NCBI GenBank assembly: GCA_903632075.3
Contig: CAHIKZ030005210.1
Coordinates: 62,501 to 126,500, forward strand
Origin: Acanthosepion pharaonis
Taxonomy: Eukaryota; Mollusca; Cephalopoda; Sepiida; Sepiidae
DNA length: 64,000 nt
Direction of reading: 5' to 3'
Shown here: in pieces, positions 24,036-35,189 of the stretch
Layout of the letters: each line of letters opens with the position of its first letter
Position numbering within the stretch: the stretch's first letter is position 1
The notes under the pieces: model-generated
What the model was told of the DNA's origin: nothing
What the model saw: the letters and a program-made list of their open reading frames with translations, nothing else
The model's database searches: none
Translations under genes and position numbers: made by a program

Positions 24036-24384
24036 TCATATTCGGCATGCTTTAGGCATTTCGAATCGACTCCAATAAGCAATCCATAGGAATAGGCTGC
24101 TGTCCACTCTAAGGTTCGTAACATATTTACAAGGTTTTTGAGATCCTGTTTTTAGTCTGTTACAGACTATATTATATAGTTATATAATATAGGTTATATG
24201 ATTTTCATATTATATAGACTATATAATTTTCACATTATATAGACTATATATAGTTATATAATATAGGTTAGATGATTTTCATATTATATAGACTATATAA
24301 TTTTCACATTATATAGACTATATATAGTTATATAATATAGGTCATATGATTTTCATATTATATAGACTATATAATTTTCACAGT

Positions 24385-24625
24385 ATTATTAATAGAAATC
24401 TTATAAGAAACTATACTCGCTCGGAAAACCTTTGGTATATTGATTTGCAAATAAAAAAGCCAATACCAAAGGGGGAAAAAAGGAATAAAAAAAAAACGAA
24501 AGAACCAAGAATATGTACGTTAACCGAAAATAATCGTCCAGCATACGAGTTCAAGGCCCAAAGAAAAAACCCCGATGCGAGTACCCAAAATATCTAAATA
24601 AAGTGCTCAATACAGTGAGTAGAGC
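24385..24625. other. Unidentified insert in the AT satellite
   Basis: Carries a plus frame reading RSENLWYIDLQIKKPIPKG and onward to 24597, Lys-rich, with no motif I recognise. Confidence 0.3.
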
Positions 24626-24630
24626 AGACC

Positions 24631-24728
24631 TAGTTAAACCTAGAGAGCCAGACAAACCTACCAAGGTTTCATTCACCTAAGCGGATCGTCAGGGAAGGCC
24701 GGTTTGTCTGGCTCTCTAGGTTTAACTA
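24631..24728. mobile_element. Foldback element FB1, perfect 28-bp terminal inverted repeats
   Basis: 24631-24658 and 24701-24728 are exact reverse complements (tagttaaacctagagagcc ... ggctctctaggtttaacta). The 42-bp centre includes cacctaagcggatcgtcaggg, shared with 7310-7350 on the other strand. No coding capacity. Confidence 0.8.
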
Positions 24729-25100
24729 ATTTTCACAGTATATAAACTATATGATATTCACATTATATAGACAACATGATTTTTCACCTTATGTAGGTTA
24801 TATGGTTTTCATATTAAATATACTATATAATTTTCACATTATGTAGATTATGTGATTTTCATATTACATAGACTATATAATTTTTACATTACATAGGTTA
24901 GATGATTTTCATATTATATAGACTATATGAAATTCACATTATATAGACTATAGGATTTTCCCATTATGTAGGTTATATGGTTTTCATATTTATATAAACT
25001 ATATAATTTTCGCATTATATAGGTTTCATACATAGACTGTATGATTTACACATTATATAGGCTATATGATTTTCATATTATATAGATCTTATATTTTTTG

Positions 25101-25700
25101 CAATGAAAGTGTCCTAAGAAAATTGTTTGTCATGAATGTAGAATAACAATAATAAACAGCACTTACCGGCGTAAGGGTCCCAGCTAGCGTCTAGCTAGCA
25201 GACAAAAATAAAGCAGGTTGTAACTTAATACAAACCCTGCAAACTAACTGATGAATCAAGCTGGTATTTATACAGAAATGCTTCCACTCATGTACCAGCA
25301 GCCAATCACAGCCCAAGCAATGGACTATTCCACTTTAGCACAATGAGATGCTCCATGGCACCATAAATAGCTCTCTTAATGTTGAATTATTATTCACTCA
25401 GCTTGCTCCACAACTGAGTGCTTATCTTGACCACGTGATTGTTCAACAATGAACACGTACTTCAATTCTTGGGTCAGGCGGTGAATGTCATCCACTCTGG
25501 GTTTGTAGGAAAAGAGTCATCACATTGTCCGTTTCAAACCATTGTCTTCATTTCGGTTTTTCTACGCACAACAATTCGGCTGTTATCCTTTCAGGCCTTC
25601 TTCCGATGTCTGTTTTAGACGATAACACTTTGGGGATTTCGAAACTAATCCTTTATTCAATCCTCCGCTGTAGAGTTTTTTCGTTTCACTGTTCATGCTG
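25101..25700. other. No recognisable gene
   Basis: Unique-looking; contains gctagcgtctagctagc near 25184-25200. A 107-codon plus frame (25525-25848) spans into a SINE and shows no domain. Confidence 0.45.
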
Positions 25701-25704
25701 TCAA

Positions 25705-26010
25705 TGTGTGATTGGCGTAAGTGTTATCCACCAGGAAAGTGGAGTCGGCGTTCCGAGTTCAAACTCTGACCAAATCTGTTTCGTTTATTTCGCATTAATG
25801 TCTTCAAAAAGGCATAGGTCCATCTATCTCGAGCTATGGGTTAAATAGCAGAAGTCATTAGGCTTTGCTTTGGGTTGCAGCCAATCTACGAGAAAGAAAA
25901 GTCTTCAATGGAGTAACTCGTAAATAATAGGGCAGACTGGCCTCTTTGGACTTCTCAGGACAACCAGTCTAGGGGAAAGTTGGATTTAAAATCAGCCTGA
26001 ATAGGGATGG
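25705..26010 (+). mobile_element. SINE SB copy, diverged
   Basis: tRNA-like head (tccgagttcaaactctgac), body aggcataggtccatctatc then gagctatgggttaaatagc, tail ccagtctaggggaaagttgg. Same order as the copies at 2052 and 42945. Confidence 0.8.
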
Positions 26011-26029
26011 GTTCCGTCAGGTTATCTTG

Positions 26030-26340
26030 TTCTGGTATTTACCCATTTCCCCACGAGAAGGAGATGTGACACAAAGTCGGATTAATGTGGGGACCGGGCG
26101 CGTCGGTTGCGCTGGCCTCGGTGCGAGCAACGATCCCTCCATCTTGTGGAAGGGTGTGGCCTCGGGCAGCTGTTCCCCAGGGCTGGGCACCTCTTCAGTA
26201 TTATTTTCTCAGTTGCCCCTCTGTCCTTAGACTGAGAAGCCCCTGAGCGCACTCTGTCCAAGGACAGAGACGCAACTGAGAGATGATAAATAAACCGCGT
26301 ACACCCACTCCAAGGAGGGGGAGCACGTCGATCTTATCTT
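26030..26340 (-). mobile_element. U2-headed SINE (family SU), weak head
   Basis: Minus strand: ATAAGATC-GACGTG near 26330 (U2-like, poorly kept), a GC-rich body with the hairpin arms ctctgtccttggacagag, and a 3' tail ggtccccacattaatccgactttgtgtcacatctcc (26105-26063 region). The tail matches the SU tails at 28132 and 40269. Its GC content stands out from the AT-rich surroundings. Confidence 0.6.
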
Positions 26341-26344
26341 GTTC

Positions 26345-26638
26345 TAAACGGCTTCAATTACATGTTGATCTCTTACAACCCTAATGGCCTACAGGACACT
26401 TGATTCTACCCATACTTAGTTCACTTACACCAATTTAGTTTTATGATGGCGCTTTTGTATTCTATACTAGAGTATATAATTTTTTACTGAGGGATTAAAC
26501 TCATGATCATTGCATCATACACTTAAGGCTTTTATCCACAACAGTATTACAGGACTATCACGTGATGGCTTCTTATGAATAAGATGAGAACGGTAACACA
26601 AACAGATCAATGCATAATAATGATGAGAAAATTCAATA
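26345..26638. other. No recognisable feature
   Basis: AT-rich spacer with no supported content. Confidence 0.5.
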
Positions 26639-26639
26639 A

Positions 26640-27135
26640 AGGGTCTGTCATTTTATCGGTCCTGACCTGGCATCTCGACTTCAGTCTTCACTTTCACAAT
26701 TATATCACTGCCGTGATATAATTTCACTCTGTCTTTTCTATGAATATTTTTATGGCAATTGTTCTGATGAACTTTCTGCCTTCGTGCCTCAACTGCGTGA
26801 ATTGAAGCGTGCTACTAGATTGGCAAGTAGGTATCACTGTTTTACTGTTAAACTCGTTAGATGCAACCGTATGTTCTATACTGATAGTTTCTTTTCTCGC
26901 ACTTCTCGTCTGTGGAACTCCCTGCCGGTTTCTTGTTTCCTGTCACCTACAATCTATTTAAATTGAAATAGAACCCCAATCGCCATCGTCTGTCTTCCTG
27001 AAACCTGTTCTTTTACTGTCCTTTCTCCTCACTCCTCCCCACTAAAGTATTCTCGTTGTCTTTCACTCACAGTAACCCCTTGCGTTTTAGTAGCTTTATC
27101 GCCTTGCTTGAGGGGAAATGATTAAAAAGAAAATC
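26640..27135 (+). pseudogene. LINE B: 3'-terminal fragment
   Basis: Plus strand, with frameshifts: FIGPDLASRLQ-like start, LCLFYEYFYGNCSDEL then LRELKRATRLASRYHCFTVK and SFFSRTSRLWNSLPVSCF. Ends in the family 3' UTR, taaccccttgcg..tagtagctttatcgccttgct then gaaatgattaaaaa. This is the C-terminal connection region and tail of a CR1/jockey-like LINE. Many 5'-truncated copies in this window share exactly this tail. Confidence 0.85.
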
Positions 27136-27231
27136 CTCAGCTCATAAATTCAGATAGTAAAGATGAGGATATTAGTCTAAATAGTTTGAGCAATAATCAT
27201 ATATAAATTCTGGATATTAACTTGCTTCACA

Positions 27232-27652
27232 TTCCAGTCTCGATAGCGTCTCCGCGTCCTTGTGGGTGATTATTTTCTATCCTACAACCGCTTCCTCACT
27301 GACGAAACATTGCAAGCTTCTCTATCGCTATTTCTTATGGAAAGTGTTCAGTCAAACTACATTCCTTAGTTCCATCGGTTTTAATCTTCATGACTTACAC
27401 CCGCTCTGCCACGCGCACTGTAGCGAACCAGCCCCATTCCCTTCGTATTCCATTGATGAGATGTAAGTTCCGCTCGAGCAGCTTAACCCCCCCCCCCCCA
27501 CGAACCGTTGCTCTGTGGAGCCGACTTCCAAGAGGATGCTTTGCCGATTACTACAATCTTAAGCTATTCAAGTCTAGGGTTAACCGTTATCTTCCCCATT
27601 TGAGCCGATTACTATGTAACCCTCTTGGGCTTTTTACATCATTGTAAAAAAT
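27232..27652 (+). pseudogene. LINE C: 3'-terminal fragment
   Basis: Parallels 23225-23700: cttccagtctcgatagcg, ctacattccttagttcc, cactgtagcgaaccagccc, tacaatcttaagctattcaagtc, aaccgttatcttcccc. Frames are broken by indels; a poly-C run at about 27487-27500 replaces coding sequence. Confidence 0.8.
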
Positions 27653-27687
27653 CTCTCTAGATATAAAACGCATATGAAAATGAGTTT

Positions 27688-28745
27688 TTTTATTAATCAA
27701 TTCACCCCAAGCAAGGAGTGCCACTAGCACGCAATGGGTTACAGAGAGTGAGAGTAAGAGTAAAGAGGAGTGTTTGGGGAAAAGGATAAAGAGAAGAACA
27801 GGGATTAAGGTCATGGCATCAAAAGATGTCGATTGACATTACGTTTGAATGTTTGGAGATTATAGCTATCAGGGAAGCAAGTGATAGAAAGGGAGTTCCA
27901 CTGATGGGAGGTGCGAGATATTTGAGTAGAAGAGATGGCTACATTTAGCCGTTTCGACAGCGAAAGGGTGGGACTGAGATAGCAACTTAGTAGGGCGCTT
28001 AAATTCATGCAATTTGGGAACCAGTGAAAGTAGAGGAGCAGTTGCCATGAAAGTACTTGTAGAAAAGACTGAGGGAAGCCACAGCACGTCTGTGAGATGG
28101 TATTTATCAATCCACCCACGGGGATTGAATGTGGCACAAGGCCTTTTTAATGTGGGTATCTCTGAGCCCGTAGGCCCAGCCAAAAATAAATAACCATCCA
28201 AACCCGCCGAGGCGGGCCAGTTCCGTCAACCTCCCCCAACGAAACCCTACCCTTCGGCGGAGCTTCGTCCGGGTTCCTCTCTGCAAGCAGAGAGTTCAAC
28301 AGACACCCGACCCGGCAGCTCACAAAGCGCAGATACTACACTTTGATCCTAGCCGCCGGGCCGAGCGGGTATTCTTTTTAGAGATACTGTGAGATAGGGA
28401 CTGTAGACGGGATGCTAGATCAGGACCAACCACGTTGCATATTCGTCTATGGAGTTTGTCTAGGACCTCGAGAGGAACAGTGGTAGCACCAGATTATATA
28501 TGGCAGCAGTATTCCTTGCAAATACGAATGGTTGATTTGTAGATTTGAAGGATGGACTCTGACGAGAAGAACCTTCTGGAGGGATACAGAGAACCAACTT
28601 TCCTTGCGGTAGATGAAGATATAGATTCAACGTAGTTGTTCCACTTCAAATCAGTGGACAGCGTGAGACCAAGCAGGCGCAGAGAGGCGTTCTCGTGGAG
28701 TTGGGCATCAGCCATACTGATGGGAGGCAGAGAGGGTTCATCTAG
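27688..28745 (-). pseudogene. LINE B copy interrupted by a SINE
   Basis: Minus strand from 28745: DAQLHENASLRLLGLTLSTDLKWNNY, ISSSTARKVGSLYPSRRFF and ILQIYKSTIRICKEYCCHI, then the interruption (28099-28386), then FSTSTFMATAPLLSLV and a decayed C-terminus, ending in the LINE B tail (gtaacccattgcgtgctagtgg..ccttgcttggggtgaa). The uninterrupted reading resumes across the insert after removing one target duplication. Confidence 0.9.
28099..28386 (-). mobile_element. U2-headed SINE (family SU), full-length with target duplication
   Basis: Inserted in LINE B and flanked by ctgtgagat at 28090-28098 and 28387-28395. Minus strand 5' end: GCTCGGCC-CGGCGGCTAGG then GATCAAAGTGTAGTATCTG (28369-28326). 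U2 snRNA has CTCGGCCTTTTGGCTAAG then GATCAAGTGTAGTATCTG; this copy has one extra A. The body holds several hairpins (cccgcc/ggcggg, gctctctgc/gcagagag type, acgaagctccgcc/..ttcgt). The 3' tail is ggccttgtgccacattcaat. The layout head-body-tail plus target duplication identifies a retroposon with an snRNA-derived head. Confidence 0.85.
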
Positions 28746-29033
28746 AAACAAAATGAAAAGAAATATTTGGCTCATTAGAAAAGAATAAAAGAAAAGATCT
28801 TTACACTGTATGGGATTGAACATAAATAATTTGCATATAACTTCGTGTTAAAAGAAAACAAAAGTTATAAAAAGCCTTTTGAACATTTAATAAAAATTAT
28901 CAGGACAGAGAAAAAATTGTTTATATGAAAGGGAGACGGACAGAATAGATAAAGGTTAAAAGCGAAAAGGTCCTTCGTAGATGGATTCAGTTAAAGTTCA
29001 CAGGTTGTTGGTAATGTTTTGAACAGGGTCGGA

Positions 29034-29509
29034 TTTAACTGAAGAGAGGGCCTAGGCTATTCCACTTTTGAGGCCTCCCTGTTTTTAAAAGTAGAGGAAA
29101 ATGGAAGAGTGTTAAATTAAATAATTTGAGTAAAGCCGACGATAATGACGGGTGTTTAAAATTCTACAGATGACAATCCCTCTTCTAAAGACCATAATAT
29201 TGTTAAATACACTATGTGATTGAAAAAAATGCATGAACGTCAATTTTTTTTAAAATCTGTAAAGAAATCAATGCTAGCATCGAGTTATCGGCTTAAAATC
29301 GAATTATTTAAAATGGAATGAAAGGAAAATTACTGAAGGCTCGTTTAGAGCCTACAATGCATTATGACAGCATGTGTAAGAAAGGCCTCTGACAGTGTCA
29401 AAAATATTATGCACCTTACCTTGAGACCCCCCCCACACACACACACCACCACCTAAATTTTGAAGCCCTAGGCTTCATCCTGTTAAGCCTATAGATAAAT
29501 CTGGCACTG
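29034..29509. mobile_element. Non-autonomous hAT-type element
   Basis: Left end cagggtcggatttaact and right end agataaatctggcactg form the CAGnGnCnGATTTA inverted repeat typical of a hAT group. Flanks gttttgaa / gttctgac are 6-of-8 identical 8-bp duplications. Non-coding; gaggcct/aggcct motifs lie inside both ends. Confidence 0.7.
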
Positions 29510-29519
29510 GTTCTGACCG

Positions 29520-30190
29520 GTGAGGAGTTGAGAGGTCAAGTGTAGTAGTAGAAAAGAATGAGGAGATTGTCGAATAAAGAAATATGGTAGCAGAGAAGTG
29601 TATTCAATGAAGGCTTGTATAGTTTCAGAAGAACAAATTGTCAGTTTTTGGTTTCGTTTATGTTGTTCGAAGTTATTTTTTTCCCACTTGTCCTTCCTTT
29701 CTTCTCACTCTCAGATGAAAATTTTAATTGATATCCTTGTCCCTATATTTGAGCGACTATCCATTGACGAGGCGTGAATGAGTAGGGATTTTCATCGGTC
29801 AGTGGCCTTATTTGTATTTAGGTCGGCTGACACACGGATGTAACTTTTCAAATGATCTCCGGGTTCAACGTCCGTTCTTCTGACTGGTAGAAAATAATCC
29901 CTAGGCTGAATTATCTTTCTCAATCCATATTTTTTTTCAGAATATTTGATTTTTATTTTCCTAGGTCAGAAAGAACATCGCCATAAACAGGCTCAAAATC
30001 AAGGCTTATCATGAAAAGTCCCATTGGCTTATAAAGCCTTCGCTTTTAGGTAGTGGCAAGGGGTATAGGGTTGTAAATGTTTCCGATAGATACGTAGATG
30101 TGTATCCTTATATTTTTTTCTGTATGGGTTTAACTTTCTTCAATCGTGTACAGATAAAACACTCTAATACTATATTTTACTACCGTCTCA
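29520..30190. other. No recognisable feature
   Basis: Unique-looking AT-rich DNA; no supported gene. Confidence 0.5.
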
Positions 30191-30196
30191 TGGTAG

Positions 30197-30456
30197 AAGA
30201 ATGTGACACTAGGTCAGTTTAGCGTGGATGGAAGCAAACGGGTACATATAGTCATCGCGACTACCAAGGCATCAGTATACATCAGTCCTCTTTCATTAAT
30301 GCAATAAGGAAGTCACAGCCACAAGGTTGGAATATTTGGACTAGGACCTACTTTATCGAACTCTACTAAGGCAGAAACAGAGGGTCGTTGTTCAGCACTG
30401 AAGTATGGGAGCTTAAATACGGTCCTTTGATCTCAACCAGAAGGCTGGGTAAAGGC
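30197..30456 (-). mobile_element. U2-headed SINE (family SU), diverged
   Basis: Minus strand 5' head: CCTTCTGGTTGAGATCAAAGG (30446-30423), like U2 CCTTTTGGCTAAGATCAAG, with the same extra A as the other SU heads. The middle shares ttccttattgcattaatga with the SU copy at 52250. The 3' end cgctaaactgacctagtgtcacattc matches the SU tail. A second bare tail (ggatgtaacacatgggcgg) follows at 30486-30530. Confidence 0.7.
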
Positions 30457-30635
30457 GGTTGGTGTTTAACTACCCAATCCCCACACTGGAGTTGGATGTA
30501 ACACATGGGCGGTTTCACGTGGGCTGGGAAGCATATGGAAAGGCCATGTGCTGAGGCAAGGTTGGGATCATTGGAAGTGCATTTATCTCATCGTAAGCCT
30601 CGAAATGCACGAAATCAGTAACACAGCACACAATG

Positions 30636-31345
30636 TCCCGAACACTAGAAATGATTTTGATACCAGTCGTGAACAGTTTTTGATACTAGCAGTGAACGGG
30701 GTTTTGATACCAGGCATGAACAGATTTTGATAACAGCATTGAACGGTTTTTGATACCAGCCGTCAAGCGATATAGATAACAGCATTGAATGGTTATTGAT
30801 ATCAGCCGTTAACATATTTTAATAACAACATTGAACGGGGTTTTGATACCAGCCATGAACAGATTTTGATAACAGCATTGAACGGTTTTTGATATTAGCA
30901 TTGGAGAGATTTTGATATCAGCAGTGAAGAGATTTTGATAACAGCGGTGAAATTTTTTTTGATACCAGCCATGAAGATATTTTGATGTCAGCAGTGAAGA
31001 GATTTTGATAATAGCGTTGAACGAATTTTTAATACCAGCCGTGAACAGATTTTGATAACAGCATTGAAAGAGTTTTTGATATCAGCCATGTACAGATTTT
31101 GATACCAGCATTGGATATTTTTTAATACCAGCCGTGAATAGATTTTGATACAAGCATTGATCGGTTTTTGATACCAACTGTGAACAGATTTTGATAACAG
31201 CATTGAACGGGTTTTTGATACTAGCCATGTGCAGATTTTGATACCAGCATTAAATGTTTTTGAATACCAGCCGTGATTAGATTTTGATACCAGCTGTGAA
31301 CACATTTTGATAGCGGTAGTTGAAGTACATCACTTTGATACCAGT
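30636..31345 (+). repeat. 46-bp satellite made of two 23-bp halves
   Basis: About 15 units alternating tttttgataccagccgtgaa and agattttgataacagcattg. The minus frame (CSRLVSKSNHG-type) is a repeat translation. Confidence 0.92.
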
Positions 31346-31604
31346 CCGATACAAATTTTATTTTTGGTGGCTACACGTATTTAAGTAGACATCTCTTAAA
31401 AAAAAAAAAAAAAAAAAACTGAAAAAGCAGTGAACTTGGTATCTGACTGGTTAGCTAATCGAAACTTTTAATAAATATCTCTCAGCATTTTCATTTTACG
31501 ACTCGAATCCAGATGTTTTTTGAAATATCTACAGCAAAGCCAGATTCAATTATCTTTTTTAAAATGCTAAAACAAAGCAAAGCTGACAAAACAATGTTTT
31601 GCTG

Positions 31605-31675
<71 letters not shown>

Positions 31676-32029
31676 CAAAATCGCGAAATCTTATTTATAT
31701 ATTATTTTCAGTTTTCGTCATTTGCTGTTTGCCACAATCTTAAGTTTAATATGATGACATACAAGAGAGTAAATGTTCCTTACTAAGGCTTTTAAATATG
31801 CGAAATTTTTTTAAGCAGATCTCTGTACTTGCGGATATTGAGTTTCTGTAGCAATTGATTAAATTTGCTTCTAATCCAGATTAGATGTGTCGAGTTGGCT
31901 GAATTAAACGAAGAAATTCATGCAGATCAGCTGGGATTTCAATTTGATAATCTGTTTGAAAACTATTGTACAAAAGTTGAATGTTGTAGAAGAATTTAGA
32001 AAATGTCGTTAAAAGACGATTTCTTAACG
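31346..32029. other. Spacer with poly-A and 64-bp (AT)n
   Basis: Poly-A at 31400-31419; (AT)n at 31609-31672. No gene recognised. Confidence 0.6.
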
Positions 32030-32220
32030 GGAAGCTGAAGTTAACAGATTGTTTCGGCAATCAGCTGAATTATCAAGGGAAAATAACCAAGAAAATAAGC
32101 ATTTAATAAGCCACATCAATCTGGCATTGGTTTCTCATCATTCTATCGAATATTGACAAGGTTTGAACAGTCATTGCGAGGTTGGATCGTGCTTTGATCT
32201 CTGATTTTATAATCAGAGTT
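32030..32220 (+). repeat. Dispersed duplicate, copy 1
   Basis: caatcagctgaattatcaag through ctctgattttataatcagag matches 33500-33700 at high identity. It ends in a perfect 8-bp-stem hairpin ctctgatt-ttat-aatcagag. Confidence 0.85.
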
Positions 32221-32344
32221 AAGTTTATTTCAATCATCTCAATTCAACCAAGGTAATAAAGCCACTAAGACGTAAGGTGCTACTGATTGTGAAAGAATAT
32301 GAGAAAAACCAAAAACATTATTAAGGAGAGAGAACAATAAAAGA

Positions 32345-32670
32345 ACAGGAATTAAGAAGACAGGAAACAACGATTAACATTGCATTTAAATTTTTTGAAG
32401 ATCAACGTTGACTGAAAAGCAATAAACCGGAAGAGAGTTCCAAAAGCGAGAAGTGTGAAACTGTTAGTATAGAACTTACAGTTATAAGTGGCAATTTTAG
32501 CTGCAAAATGATGAGACCTAGCTGCCAATCTAGTACTGCGCTTAAATTCGTAAAGTCGATATACCAAAGAGGAAAGCTCATTATCAGAACAATTACCATA
32601 AAAGTATTTATAGAAAAGACACAAGGAAGCTACGTTACGGCTATGGGAAAGAGACTGAAGCCATGATGCC
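32345..32670 (-). pseudogene. LINE B: 3'-terminal fragment
   Basis: Minus strand: LCLFYKYFYGNCSDNELSSL, RLYEFKRSTRLAARSHHFAAK, NSFTLLAFGTLFRF, FKKFKCNVNRCF. Truncated at both ends relative to the 50 kb copy. Confidence 0.88.
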
Positions 32671-32724
32671 AGATCAGGGCTGATGACAAGGAACTCTTAC
32701 AGTAGAAATATTATTTTCTGTTCA

Positions 32725-32960
32725 ATCGTCACTATCCAATATTGATAGAGTTCGAAATCGTTTCATTTTTCACTTTGTAGCTTTTTTTCCCCAAAGACGC
32801 GACGTTACAAGACTGTATGCAATTGTATCGTTATTTTCATGGCAAATCGTTAGATGCGCTCTATTTCCTCAGTTCAATCAGTTCAAACCTTAGAAAACGC
32901 CCTGCCATTTCTGCAGAGTCAAATCTCCATCATTTCCCCCGTGTTCCAAATGAAAGAATC
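32725..32960 (+). pseudogene. LINE C: degenerate fragment
   Basis: caatattgatagagttcgaaatcg, gactgtatgcaattgtatcgttattttcatgg and cagtcaaacctt-like blocks follow the order of LINE C (QLYRYFHGKSLDAL frame). Heavily mutated. Confidence 0.6.
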
Positions 32961-32999
32961 ACTCATGCAGATTCTACTTTAGATTCTGTCAAGAATTTT

Positions 33000-33499
33000 T
33001 AGATATATTACAATTAATTTTATATATATTCTTGGTATAATATTTGTATTATATCTAATGACAGATTAACACAATCTGCTGTGGGTAATTTGTTTCTAAT
33101 TTATTCATTTGAAAATGAAAAAAAAAGAATTTTTAAAATAATAATGATAAATATATTTCTATTCTAAAGCAAAAACAATTATAATTTATTTCCTGTTTTT
33201 AAAGCAAAAAAAAAAAAAAACCCAAAAAACAAAAAAAAAAACGTATGTTCTTCCTTACTGAAAATCGTTAATGGTTTAAAATGCTGATAATGTTACCTTC
33301 AACGAAAACTTGCAAAATTCAGGAAACATTGTACTTAATAGCTGTTTATGTTTGTAGTTAGGTGTGAGAGAATGTGTGAGTGAACAAGTGAGAACGTAAA
33401 GAAAAGAACAACATTTTCATAAACGTTATTTTCCCCATGAAATTAAACGTGACATTCAGAAAGCCAAACGGGCTACAGTTTGCTCATGGCTGACTTAAA
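33000..33499. other. AT-rich spacer
   Basis: Poly-A rich (33205-33240). No gene or RNA recognised. Confidence 0.5.
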
Positions 33500-33700
33500 C
33501 AAAAGCTGAAATTAACAGCCTGTTTCGACAATCAGCTGAATTGTCAAGGGCGAATATCCAAGAAAATAAGCATTTAATAAGTCACACTATCCTGGCATTG
33601 GTTTCTCATCATTCTGTCGAATATTGACAAGGCGTGAACAGTTTGGATAGATTGGATCGTGCTTTGATCTCTGATTTTATAATCCAAGTCAGGGATTATT
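33500..33700 (+). repeat. Dispersed duplicate, copy 2
   Basis: Direct repeat of 32030-32220, about 1470 bp apart. Both precede LINE C fragments, so the pair is likely a 5' portion of the same element family or a local duplication carrying one. Confidence 0.8.
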
Positions 33701-33814
33701 GTAGCGGCGTGTAAAGAGAAAAGACGAACTATGTTTTGTCATATTACCGGGAAAATACTATTTGGTATAAAGTTGCAAGAACGTATTACAGAAGCTGGAT
33801 TATTTCTGCTGAAT

Positions 33815-33950
33815 TCTAACTTTCCAGTGTCGACAGAATTCAAAATCGTTTACGACGTCTTGTGGGGGAAGATTTATTTTATACTCTAAGACCACTTTCC
33901 GGCAAACTTATTGTTGCAAGTCTCTCGCTATTCTATCGCAAATGTTTAGA
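33815..33950 (+). pseudogene. LINE C: short fragment
   Basis: ctttccagtgtcgacagaattc, tttacgacgtcttgtgggg and tgcaagtctctcgctattctatcg match LINE C. It stops where the 48-bp satellite unit begins. Confidence 0.65.
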
Positions 33951-34740
33951 TTTGGTTTGGTTTGATTTGTTTTGTTTCACGGCATATCAACTTCAATGGG
34001 TTATTTAATGCCGACAAGATTTTTATTGCTGTTAATATTTTTTCTTCGAAACTCTATTGCTGGTAATAATGTTTTGCTGGTAATATTTTTTCTTCAAAAC
34101 TGTATTGCTGGTAATAATGTTTTGCTGGTAATATTTTTTCTTCAAAACTGTATTGTTGGTAATAATGTTTTGCTGGTAATATTTTTTCTTCAAAACTGTT
34201 TTGCTGGTAATATTTTTTCTTCGAAACTCTATTGCTGGTAATAATGTTTTGCTGATAATATTTTTTTCGAAACTGTATTGCTGGTAATAATGTTTTGCTG
34301 GTAATATCTTTTCTTCAAAACTGTATTGCTGGTAATAATGTTTTGCTGGTAATATTTTTTCTTCAAAACTGTATTGCTGGTAATAAGGTTTTGCTGGTAA
34401 TATTTTTTTTCGAAACTGCATTGCTGGTAATAAGGTTTTACTGGTAATATTTTTTCTTCAAAATTGTATTGCGGGTAATAAGGTTTTGCTGGTAATATCT
34501 TTTCTTCAAAACTGTATTGCTGGTAATGATGTTTTGCTGGTAATATTTTTTCTTCAAAACTGTATTGCTGGTAATAATGTTTTGCTGGTAATATTTTTTC
34601 TTCAAAACTGTATTGCTGGTAATAATGTTTTGCTGGTAATATTTTTTCTTCGAAACTCTATTGCTGGTAATAATGTTTTGCTGGTAATATTTTTTCCTCA
34701 AAAATACATTGCTAGTAATAATTTTTTACAACAATGTATC
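33951..34740 (-). repeat. 48-bp satellite-bearing retroposon-like repeat (family RS)
   Basis: About 14 units of 48 bp (two tattaccagcaat/a halves on the minus strand) adjoining a unique block cacggcatatcaacttc..gttatttaatgccgac at 33980-34016, then a tgatttgttttg spacer. The same unique block and half-unit recur in the insert at 48472-49173, in the opposite orientation. Confidence 0.88.
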
Positions 34741-34767
34741 GCTGATACTAAAACTAATTTTTACACT

Positions 34768-35070
34768 TTCTTAGGGGTTTACAGAGAATGAAAATGAAAG
34801 AAAAGATGAGTATAAGCAGGAATGAGGAAAGATGAAGGTGGTTCAAGATAACAGAAGATATAGATTGACGTTGCATTTAATTTTTTGAAGATTGTAGTTA
34901 TCAGGGAAGCAAGTAAGCGGAAGGGAGTTCTACTATCGGGAAGTGCGAGAAAAGAAACTGTTGGAGTAGAAGTGGCGGTTGCATTAAGCAATTTCAACAG
35001 TCAACGGGTGGGACCTAAATGCCAATCTAGCAGCACGCTTAAATTCATGTAGTCGGAGCTCCATGGAAAA
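34768..35070 (-). pseudogene. LINE B: 3'-terminal fragment
   Basis: Minus strand ends of LINE B: cgactacatgaatttaagcg, gttgactgttgaaattgc, tttctcgcacttcccgat, aatgcaacgtcaatctatatc. Tail only, frame broken. Confidence 0.85.
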
Positions 35071-35189
35071 AAACAGAAAAGAAAAAACATTATAAGAACA
35101 CAAGGAAGATTAAATAAAAATCTTAACGGCAGCACCTTGCGAGTCATTTTAATGAAATGATTAAAAAAACTTATGTAAAAATTGTCCAA

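Larger units (their letters stand above)
24160..25100. repeat. AT-rich satellite (attatatagactatataattttcac family)
   Basis: Roughly 25-28-bp units combined into a ~70-bp higher-order unit at 24190-24380, continuing as simpler units 24735-25090. Interrupted by about 340 bp (24385-24730) that includes foldback element FB1. Confidence 0.85.

Noticed and set aside
24346..24597. Lys-rich 83-codon frame in the AT satellite insert
   Set aside because: First third is satellite; no domain.
33951..34740. CRISPR-like array because of regular 48-bp units
   Set aside because: There are no unique spacers; units are contiguous and near-identical, and the DNA is eukaryotic.
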